From NCBI GenBank assembly GCA_014656175.1, contig BNBX01000006.1:372001-436000 (forward strand): DNA of 64,000 nucleotides, in the 5' to 3' direction. The DNA is from Streptomyces werraensis (GTDB taxonomy: Bacteria; Actinomycetota; Actinomycetes; Streptomycetales; Streptomycetaceae). Below the pieces are notes generated by a model. The model made no database searches. It saw only the letters and a list, made by a program, of their open reading frames with translations, and was not told the origin of the DNA. Position numbers and translations under genes: made by a program. Below are positions 57,746 through 64,000 of this stretch, piece after piece. The stretch's first letter is position 1; the number at the start of each line of letters is the position of its first letter.

Positions 57746-58651
57746 ATGGCAGGCACGACACCCCGGCACACGGACACGGAAGGCGTGGACGGAGGAGTGG
57801 GCCTGACCGCCCTCCTGGTCGCCGCGTCACGGGCCATCGAAACCCACCGCCACGACAGTCTCGCCCAGGACGCCTACGCCGAGCACTTCGTGCGCGCGGC
57901 CCCCGCCTGCACGCACTGGCCGGTGCGCATCGAGGAGGTTCCGGACGGGGACGACAACCCGCTGTGGGGGAGGTTCGCCCGCTACTTCGGCCTGCGGACG
58001 AGGGTGCTCGACGACTTCGTCCTCCGGTCGGCCGGTGCGGGTGCCCGCCAAGTGGTGCTCCTGGGTGCGGGGTTGGACACGCGCGCCTTCCGCCTGGACC
58101 TGCCGACCGACTGCGTCGTCTTCGAGATCGACAGGGCGGGCGTGCTGGCGTTCAAGGAACAGGTGCTCACGGGCCTGTCGGCCGCTCCTGAGGTGAAGCG
58201 CGTTCCCGTGCCGGTCGACCTGCGTGAGGACTGGGCCGGCGCGCTCGGCACCGTGGGTTTCGACCCCGCCGCACCCAGCGTCTGGCTGGCCGAGGGACTC
58301 CTCTTCTACCTGCCGGGTCCCGCGGAGACGTATCTCGTCGACACGGTGGACCGGCTGGCCGCCGCAGGCAGTGCGCTGGCCTTCGAGGCCAAGCTGGAGA
58401 AGGATCTCCTGGCGTACCGTGACAGCTCGATCTACACGGCGACGCGCCGGCTGATCGGCATCGACCTGCTCGACCTCTTCGACAAGGGACCACGCCCCGA
58501 CTCGGCGGGCGCCCTGACGGCCAGGGGCTGGTCCACCTCGATGCACACACCCTTCGAGTTCACGAGGAGGCACGGGCGTGGCCCCCTCCCCGAACCCAAC
58601 GACGCGCTGGAGGGGAACCGCTGGGTGTTCGCGCGCAAGCTCGCCCCCTGA
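57746..58651 (+). CDS. class I SAM methyltransferase, leucine carboxyl methyltransferase-like
   Basis: The product has 301 residues. Family features: VGLTALLVAASRAIETHR, ARYFGLRTRVLDDFVLRSAG, VVLLGAGLDTRAFRLDLP (SAM site), FEIDRAGVLAFK, and WLAEGLLFYLPG. These enzymes often methylate carboxyl or hydroxyl groups of small molecules in actinomycetes. It is 79 bases after the alcohol dehydrogenase, same strand, and may methylate the furan product. A hairpin marks the end of the unit. Confidence 0.88.
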   Translation: MAGTTPRHTDTEGVDGGVGLTALLVAASRAIETHRHDSLAQDAYAEHFVRAAPACTHWPVRIEEVPDGDDNPLWGRFARYFGLRTRVLDDFVLRSAGAGARQVVLLGAGLDTRAFRLDLPTDCVVFEIDRAGVLAFKEQVLTGLSAAPEVKRVPVPVDLREDWAGALGTVGFDPAAPSVWLAEGLLFYLPGPAETYLVDTVDRLAAAGSALAFEAKLEKDLLAYRDSSIYTATRRLIGIDLLDLFDKGPRPDSAGALTARGWSTSMHTPFEFTRRHGRGPLPEPNDALEGNRWVFARKLAP

Positions 58652-58680
58652 CGCCCGGGTCCGACGACGCGGACGTCCGG

Positions 58681-58720
58681 CCAGGGGCCGCACCGGCCGG
58701 CCGGCGGTACGGCCCCCTGG
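58681..58720. terminator. hairpin between convergent genes
   Basis: CCAGGGGCCG pairs with CGGCCCCCTGG with one bulged C, and the interior CACCGGCCGGCCGGCGGT adds pairing. It lies between the methyltransferase stop (58651) and the EF-hand stop (58730), and can serve both. Confidence 0.6.
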
Positions 58721-58729
58721 CGAGGCGGG

Positions 58730-59263
58730 TCAGACGGCGCGGGCCGTCACCAGCCGGTCGCCGGGGATCCCTGCCTTGTCCGGCGCGTAGTAGTCCTCGA
58801 TGCCGGCGGCCCACGTGGCCACGGTGATGCGGTCGTGGGCGTCCGGACCGAAGGCGTCGAAGAGGGCGTGGATGTTCGCCTCCTCGAAGCCGATCGCCCT
58901 CATCAGCGACACGAACAGGGGGCGCTCGATCAGGCCGTCCCCGTCGGGGTCGCCGAGTGCGGAGAGGGCCTCGGCGAACTCGGCGACCGCAGGGCCGAAA
59001 CGCTCGGGGTCCAGCACGAAGGGACGGAACTCGTCCACGGAGATGACACCGTCGCCGTTGGCGTCCAGTTCCGTGGCCAGCGTCGTCCAGTAGCGGCGGA
59101 ACGCGGCTCTGATGGCGTCCTTGGCACCGTCGTCCGAAGCGGCCGCCGCTTCCAGAACGCGGCCCGTCATCAGGTCGAAGTCGGCGGAGTCGAGGACTCC
59201 GTTGCCGTTGGCGTCGAACAGGGAGAAGACCAGCTCGACCCGCTTGGCGGCCTCATCTCGCAT
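58730..59263 (-). CDS. EF-hand calcium-binding protein (calerythrin-like)
   Basis: The product has 177 residues. Three clear EF-hand loops are seen: DANGNGVLDSADF, DANGDGVISVDEF and DPDGDGLIERPLF; a fourth near the C-terminus (FGPDAHDRITVATW) is degenerate. This matches the sarcoplasmic calcium-binding/calerythrin type of about 175 residues found in actinomycetes. It should buffer or sense calcium in the cytoplasm. The start at 59263 is supported by AGGTGA upstream. Confidence 0.92.
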   Translation of the reverse strand: MRDEAAKRVELVFSLFDANGNGVLDSADFDLMTGRVLEAAAASDDGAKDAIRAAFRRYWTTLATELDANGDGVISVDEFRPFVLDPERFGPAVAEFAEALSALGDPDGDGLIERPLFVSLMRAIGFEEANIHALFDAFGPDAHDRITVATWAAGIEDYYAPDKAGIPGDRLVTARAV

Positions 59264-59713
59264 GTGCGTCACCTGTCTTCCGCGACCCGACGAGTTCGGG
59301 CCTGCATCCGTGCCCCCATGGAACCGCCGGAAGGAGCCGCGGGATCCCGATCTTCGCTTTTGGTGCCGGGGGAACTGCTGAATGAGCGGGTGTGACACGT
59401 TCGATGCCGTGCCTGTGAAAGCCAGGGTGTTCCGATCGATCCCGTTGATCGGCTCATATGACGTGACGCTTCGGCGCAGAGGGAGGCAGCCGACGTCAGG
59501 TTCCGGCAACTGCTGACCCATTGTGCGCTGCCCGCCGTAGGGACGGTTCCTGCCCCCTGTGCCGGTGTCACGTCGGATGTGAAACAGCCTGTGCGGCGTT
59601 CACCCGATTGGCCTGCCGTGATGGCGGTGGCTGCACGGTCCGGCGACGGTGGGTCTGGGCTTCGCCGTTCACGTAGGCCGAGCCCTTCCGGCCGATCCCG
59701 AGGGAGCTTTTCC
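59264..59713. other. 450-bp intergenic region, no gene seen
   Basis: Divergent promoter space between the EF-hand gene and the membrane protein at 59714. No convincing frame or repeat was found. Confidence 0.4.
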
Positions 59714-60283
59714 ATGTCTGAACGCAACACCGTCATCCGCAGCCTGCACGATGTCGGTCTGGCCGCCTGGTTCGGGGGCTCGCTGATGGGAGCGGTGGGC
59801 CTCAACGGCGCGGCTCAGGACGAAGGAAGCACGGAGACGAGCCGAGACCGCATCTCCTCCTCGGGCTGGGCCAGGTGGACGCCGGTCAACGCCGCCGCGA
59901 TCGGAGCCCACCTGTTCGGCGGCGGCGGGCTGCTCGCCGTGAACGCGCACCGTGTAGCCACCCAGCAGGGCGTGGGCGCCTCCACCGCGGCCAAGACCGT
60001 CGTCACCGCCGCGGCCCTGGCTGCGACCGCCTACGCGCGTGTCCTGGGCAAGAAGGTCGAGCTGGCCTCCTCCACCGACCCCGCTGACGTCGAACAGGCC
60101 GAGAAGCACCCGATCGACCTCGACAAGGCACGGCGGCAGCTGACCGCCGTCCAGTGGGCGGTGCCGGCCCTGACCGGATGCCTGGTCGTGCTCAACGCCC
60201 TGCACGGCGAACAGCAGCGCCCGGTGGAGCAGATCCCCGGCATGTGGGAACGGGCCCGTTCCATGACCCACCTGATGCAGTAG
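59714..60283 (+). CDS. membrane protein of unknown function
   Basis: The product has 189 residues with hydrophobic segments at about 14-35 (VGLAAWFGGSLMGAVGLNGA), 58-75 (PVNAAAIGAHLFGGGGLLAV), 93-110 and 150-168 (WAVPALTGCLVVLNALHGEQ). The glycine-rich first helix and the WTPVNAAAIGAHLFG segment look conserved in kind. I recall similar proteins in actinobacteria without function. GGGAGC lies before the ATG. It stands alone. Confidence 0.7.
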   Translation: MSERNTVIRSLHDVGLAAWFGGSLMGAVGLNGAAQDEGSTETSRDRISSSGWARWTPVNAAAIGAHLFGGGGLLAVNAHRVATQQGVGASTAAKTVVTAAALAATAYARVLGKKVELASSTDPADVEQAEKHPIDLDKARRQLTAVQWAVPALTGCLVVLNALHGEQQRPVEQIPGMWERARSMTHLMQ

Positions 60284-60321
60284 CGCACGCAGGGGGCGGC
60301 AGGGCCGCGGCGGCAGAACGG

Positions 60322-60490
60322 ACGTCGCCGCCTTCGGCAGGACGATCGCCGACCAGGTGGCCAAGGTGGTCGCGGCCACCGGCACCTCGGCCGCCCCGAC
60401 GGGCTACGGACGAACCGTCGCCGGACAACTTCTCCCCGACGTCCTGCCCTACGTGATCGGCACCCCCGCGTCCTTCGGCTTCGCTACGTC
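60322..60490 (+). pseudogene. fragment of an unidentified gene
   Basis: A plus-strand frame reads DVAAFGRTIADQVAKVVAAT, SAAPTGYGRTVAGQLLPDVL and PYVIGTPASFGFA, clearly protein-like, then decays into unrelated sequence and a stop at 60551. There is no good start near its beginning. It looks like an internal piece of a larger enzyme left after deletion. I cannot name the family. Confidence 0.45.
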
Positions 60491-60728
60491 GTACCGGAGT
60501 GAGCGCACAAGTCTGCAGGCGGTGCACCGTCGGAGCCCACTGATGTGCTGAGCAAGGGTGCGGCGAGTCCACAGGGCCCCCGGCGGGCCTCCGTCCGTGA
60601 GGGGCAGGTCCCGGTGGCCCGCGCCGACCAGGGTTCGGCTCATGCCCCGGTGACAGCGGCCCCGCGCGGCTGCCGTCCTGGCCTCCGGCCGCACGCCGCG
60701 CGTACGGCGGGAATGCTCGTACCGGAGG

Positions 60729-60762
60729 TGCCGGTCCCGGCGCGGGGCCGCCGGGACCGGCA
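60729..60762 (-). terminator. 14-bp stem hairpin after the GH2 gene
   Basis: TGCCGGTCCCGGCG and CGCCGGGACCGGCA form a perfect 14-bp stem with a CGGGGC loop, 12 bases beyond the stop codon of the leftward GH2 gene. Confidence 0.8.
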
Positions 60763-60774
60763 CGGGCCGGCCGC

Positions 60775-63700
60775 TCAGCCGCGGAGTGTCGCCACCGGGC
60801 TGTTGTAGGCCTGCGCGGTCAGGACCGGGGTCCTCGACGCGCACGCCCCTGCCGGCCAGGACAGGCGGACGGTGCGGGACTCGCCGGGCAGCAGCCACAG
60901 GTAGTTGTCGCTGTACAGCGTCGGCAGCACCCGGCGGCCCCCGGCGTCCTCCAGCAGGGACAGCCTGACCATGGCGGCCACCGCCGCCCCTCCGTTGTGG
61001 ACCGTCGCCGTCAGTGAGTGGCGGTCTCCCGAACGCGAGACCGCGGTGATCCCTCCGGTCAGCTTGACCTGCCTGGTCCTGTTCAGGTCGCGCAGGGACG
61101 CGGGGTCGCGGTAGCGCCAGTACGTGTTCCGCGACACCTCCGTGCCCCGGGCGTCCTTCAGCGTCAGCCGGAGGAGATGGAGGTCGGGAAGGTCCTCCGT
61201 CCATGCCGAGGTGAAGGCCTCGGCGGTGGCCGACCGGGCGACGTCCAGCCGGGTCCGCCGCGTCGCGCCGAGTCGCCGGCCGGCCAGGTCGAAAAGCTCG
61301 GCGGTGACGCTGGCGCCGCGCAGATCGGCCGCGGTGTGGTTCACGGCGACGACCTGCCACTTCACCGGGTCGGCCTGGACGTGCAGGGGTTCGCACGCGG
61401 TGCGGGCCCCGTAGTAGGTGCCGTTGACGTCGAAGTCGTAGTCGTAGGTCTGCCAGACCGTGCTGTGCCAGGCGGGGTGGGACATCCACAGCATCAGGCC
61501 GGAGGCGTTGTCCCACAGGTTGGCGTTCCACGCCTCGAACATGGCACGGGTGTTCTCGTAGTTGACGAACTGGGCCTTGCGGGTGAAGTCGTCCAGGTCT
61601 CCGGCCTCGCCGAGGCGTGCTTCGACGGCCGCCTTGTAGTGCTGCGGTGCCTGGTTCCCGCGCTCGCTCCAGTCGTGGTGGTACCAGGCGCCGCCGATCG
61701 GCCACTCCGGTTCGTCGCCGGTCATGTTGCGGATGCTGTCGGCGGTGGAGACGACGGGCATGCCGATCTCGGTGTGGAAGCCGAAGTCCTTGCTTCCGTA
61801 CGTCATCGGGTCGAAGTACTTCTCCGGCTCCACCCAGCCGTAGGGTCCGCCGCCGGTGACGATCCCTCCGGCCGAGTTGTTCTGGTAGAGCAGGCCGGGT
61901 GCCTGGTCCTGGACCGCCTCCCGCATGCCCTTGTCGACGGCGGCGGGAGGGTTGCCTTCGTTGGCGCCGCACCAGACGGCTACGCAGGGGTGGATCCGGT
62001 AGCGCAGCACGGTGTCACGGGCGAGCGAGATGAAGGCGTCACGGTCCGGCGGGTCCATCCCCCACGCGTTCGGGAAGTCGTTCCACACCAGGATGCCGTG
62101 GCGGTCGCAGGCGGCGAAGAACTCCTCGCGGTCGCTGCTGCCGACCCAGTTGCGGATCATGGTGAAGTTCATGTCGCGGTGCATGCGCACGGCCGCGTCC
62201 ATGCGCTCCGCCGGCATGCGGCGCAGCAGTTCGTCCCAGCCCCAGTTGCCGCCGCGGGCCAGTACCCGCACCCCGTTGACGCTGATCTTCAGCGGGTCGG
62301 GGGTGTTGGACACGGAGGTGACATCGGTCCAGTCGTCACCGTCGTCGGACACCTGGACGACGTAGGTCTTCGGGTAGGCGGTTTCCCAGAGGACGGCGAT
62401 GCGGTCGAAGGAGCGCGGCGATCCGAGGTCGACCTGGATCCACTGGTGGTCCTCGTACGCGGACGACCAGCGGGTGTTCGGATCGCCGTCGGTGGCGTGG
62501 GAGGCCGGCTTGTCGGGCTCCTCGGTGGAGGCGGTGGCCGTCCGGCGCAGTGCGAGGTCGGTGCCGGGGTCGTCGGTGTCGACGACGCTCAGGCTCCACA
62601 GGGAGTTGCCCCAGCTGGTGTTGCGCAGACCGCACTGCAGGCGGACATAGCGTGCGGTCGTCCGCTCGAAGTCCTCGACCTGGAGACTGGCGTTGCCGCT
62701 TGTGAAGGGGAGCGGTACGGCACCGTTGTCGACGGACTTCACATCGGTCCAGTCCGAGTCGTCCGCCGACACCTGGACCACGAAGGTCTTGGCGTACGCC
62801 TGCTCCCAGGTGAGGTCGACCCGGTCGAACGACTGGAGCGAGCCCAGGTCCACGCGTATCCACTGGTCGTCCTCGAACTTGGAGGACCAGCGGGTGGTGT
62901 CGTCGCCGTCGGTGGCGTTGGCGGGGCCGTGGTCGTCCTGGTCGGAGCTGGAGGCCTCAGCGGCCGCGTGCAGGGCGAGGTCGATGCCGGGCCGGGCGCT
63001 GTCGCCGACGGAGAGGGACCACAGGGAGCTGCCCCAGGAGGTGGCCCGGGTGAGGCATCTGATGCGGACGTAGCGGGCCTGCTGCCGTTCGAACGTCACG
63101 GTCTGCGTGCAGGCGTCGCCGGACGCGGTGAACGGCAGCGGTACGTCGTACTCGTAGCCGAACTGGCGGATGCCGAACTTCGCGGTGCGACGGTCGCTCT
63201 CCCGGCCGTCGACGGACGCCGTCAGGGTGAGGTCGTGCAGGTGTGGCTCGCCCAGCCCGTTGGGCCACCAGAGTTTGGGGTCGCGCAGCTTCAACTGGGC
63301 AAACGCGTCGGGGGCGAAGACGACGTCGACGCTCCGGCCGGGCTTCACGGTGACGGTCCTGGAGACGCGTACCCCGTCGAAGGACGCGGCGACCGTGGTG
63401 CGGAGGTCGTCGGTGCCGGCGTTACGGACCGGGACGACCACGGTCACCTCCGCGACCGACAGGTCCGGCAGCTTCGGCAGGGTGGTGTCCACGCGCGGGT
63501 CGCCGATGACGGCGTGCCCGGTCGACCGCAGCCGGACGTGGTTCCAGATGCCGGCAGCCCGGTCACGTACGGCGGGCATCCAGTCCCAGCCGGAGGAGGC
63601 GAGGTACGTCGGGGAGTTGAGGTTCATCTGCTGTGCGCCGGCGTCGACCCACGCCTCGCCCGCGGGGCCCTTGTCACCAGGGCTGCCGGGGACCGGCATG

Positions 63701-64000
63701 GGCGAGATCCGTACGGCGAGCGCGTTGTCGCCGTGCTCGGCGAGGTGCTCGGTGACGTCGAGGGCGGCACGGGCGAACGGATGGGTCAGCTGGCCGACCT
63801 GCTTGCCGTTGAGCCAGACGTCGGCCTTGTGGTTGATGCCGTCGAACTCCAGCCAGACGTGTCGGCCGGCTCCTGTGCGCAGACCCCGCGGCAGCGCGAA
63901 ATCCCGTTTGTACCACCAGGCGTGGCGCGACAGGGCCTCGGGGACGCGCAGGTTGTTCAGGCCCACCACGGGGTCGGGCAGCCGGCCCTGCTCCACGAGG
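60775..64000 (-). CDS. GH2 glycosidase (exo-beta-glucosaminidase/mannosidase type) with inserted F5/8C-like repeats, N-terminus beyond the right edge
   Basis: The visible 1,070 or so residues contain a GH2 sugar-binding domain (WWYKRDFALP, VWLEFDGINHKADVWLNGKQ), a sandwich domain ending WWPNGLGEPHLHDLTLT and KFGIRQFGYEYD, then two tandem repeats of about 135 residues (63146-62302) with F5/8 type C motifs (ATDGDDTTRWSS, DQWIRVDLGS, ARYVRL). The GH2 barrel then resumes at ISVNGVRVLARGGNWGWDEL. The likely acid/base Glu is in VWCGANEGNPP and a second catalytic Glu candidate in GFHTEIGMPVV. It should trim beta-linked aminosugar or mannose chains outside the cell. The first Met seen at 63996 is probably internal. 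Confidence 0.88.
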   Translation of the reverse strand, partial: LVEQGRLPDPVVGLNNLRVPEALSRHAWWYKRDFALPRGLRTGAGRHVWLEFDGINHKADVWLNGKQVGQLTHPFARAALDVTEHLAEHGDNALAVRISPMPVPGSPGDKGPAGEAWVDAGAQQMNLNSPTYLASSGWDWMPAVRDRAAGIWNHVRLRSTGHAVIGDPRVDTTLPKLPDLSVAEVTVVVPVRNAGTDDLRTTVAASFDGVRVSRTVTVKPGRSVDVVFAPDAFAQLKLRDPKLWWPNGLGEPHLHDLTLTASVDGRESDRRTAKFGIRQFGYEYDVPLPFTASGDACTQTVTFERQQARYVRIRCLTRATSWGSSLWSLSVGDSARPGIDLALHAAAEASSSDQDDHGPANATDGDDTTRWSSKFEDDQWIRVDLGSLQSFDRVDLTWEQAYAKTFVVQVSADDSDWTDVKSVDNGAVPLPFTSGNASLQVEDFERTTARYVRLQCGLRNTSWGNSLWSLSVVDTDDPGTDLALRRTATASTEEPDKPASHATDGDPNTRWSSAYEDHQWIQVDLGSPRSFDRIAVLWETAYPKTYVVQVSDDGDDWTDVTSVSNTPDPLKISVNGVRVLARGGNWGWDELLRRMPAERMDAAVRMHRDMNFTMIRNWVGSSDREEFFAACDRHGILVWNDFPNAWGMDPPDRDAFISLARDTVLRYRIHPCVAVWCGANEGNPPAAVDKGMREAVQDQAPGLLYQNNSAGGIVTGGGPYGWVEPEKYFDPMTYGSKDFGFHTEIGMPVVSTADSIRNMTGDEPEWPIGGAWYHHDWSERGNQAPQHYKAAVEARLGEAGDLDDFTRKAQFVNYENTRAMFEAWNANLWDNASGLMLWMSHPAWHSTVWQTYDYDFDVNGTYYGARTACEPLHVQADPVKWQVVAVNHTAADLRGASVTAELFDLAGRRLGATRRTRLDVARSATAEAFTSAWTEDLPDLHLLRLTLKDARGTEVSRNTYWRYRDPASLRDLNRTRQVKLTGGITAVSRSGDRHSLTATVHNGGAAVAAMVRLSLLEDAGGRRVLPTLYSDNYLWLLPGESRTVRLSWPAGACASRTPVLTAQAYNSPVATLRG

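Noticed and set aside
1..64000. CRISPR arrays, tRNA or rRNA genes, insertion sequences, integrases
   Set aside because: No regularly spaced repeats, no cloverleaf-like genes noticed on reading, and no transposase or integrase motifs in any frame.

Overview
The window is about 71% GC by eye, with actinobacterial codon use, frequent GTG starts, ATGA/GTGA gene overlaps, lipoprotein signals, and families common in Streptomyces (DUF6233, DUF7144, LysR and TetR regulators, AztABCD zinc transport, a ricin-lectin surface protein, an exo-glucosaminidase-like GH2 enzyme). It is most likely chromosomal DNA of a Streptomyces or close relative. I see no tRNA, rRNA, CRISPR array, transposase or phage gene.

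Layout. 0-8.3 kb: truncated secreted protein, LysR regulator, DUF6233 protein, four-helix membrane protein, two zinc-type alcohol/formaldehyde dehydrogenases flanking an SRPBCC protein, and an arylamine N-acetyltransferase. 8.6-13.7 kb: a zinc ABC system (aztA divergent from aztB-aztD-aztC-aztD) with two unequal AztD copies. 14-22.3 kb: ordinary accessory genes (DeoR, GNATs, DUF4406 plus Nudix, SDR plus TetR, DUF7144). 22.6-41.5 kb: a zinc-starvation island. 41.5-45.8 kb: a ferredoxin-like protein, a metal-exporting P-type ATPase with a divergent ArsR-type sensor, and a beta carbonic anhydrase. 45.8-53.8 kb: TsaC/Sua5-type synthase, sigma-like/anti-sigma/lectin fusion, epimerase, regulators, quinone reductase, hydrolase. 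54.4-58.7 kb: a four-gene set built around a furan-forming MfnB homologue. 58.7-64 kb: EF-hand protein, a membrane protein, a gene fragment, and a GH2 glycosidase cut by the right edge.

The main find is the zinc island. Five 15-bp elements resembling TGAAAATcatTTTCA (Zur boxes) lie at 9306, 23872, 27977, 38893 and 41467. They sit in front of or between aztA/aztB, a beta-propeller gene and a FecCD-type ABC importer, a complete azole-forming RiPP operon, and cysteine-poor ribosomal proteins (bS18, bL31B, bL33, bL28, uS14, bL32) with two COG0523 proteins. The RiPP operon has a 37-residue cysteine-free precursor with alternating Ser and His/Asp in its C-terminal half, then a leader-binding E1-like protein, a CocE-type hydrolase, a YcaO cyclodehydratase, a SagB-like dehydrogenase and two ABC exporter-fold half-transporters. 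I infer a ribosomally made, oxazole-containing zinc chelator (zincophore) made under zinc starvation and recovered by the FecCD importer. The arrangement is visible in the sequence; the chemistry and metal specificity are inference.

Regulatory detail. TANNNT -10 boxes 6-7 nt before start codons (1895-, 9337+, 21055+, 38879-, 44022+) suggest leaderless transcripts. Strong hairpins mark transcription unit ends, and one directly after the RiPP precursor gene looks like a partial terminator. Several remnants are visible, notably a frameshifted TIGR03943-type permease subunit at the end of the ribosomal-protein operon.
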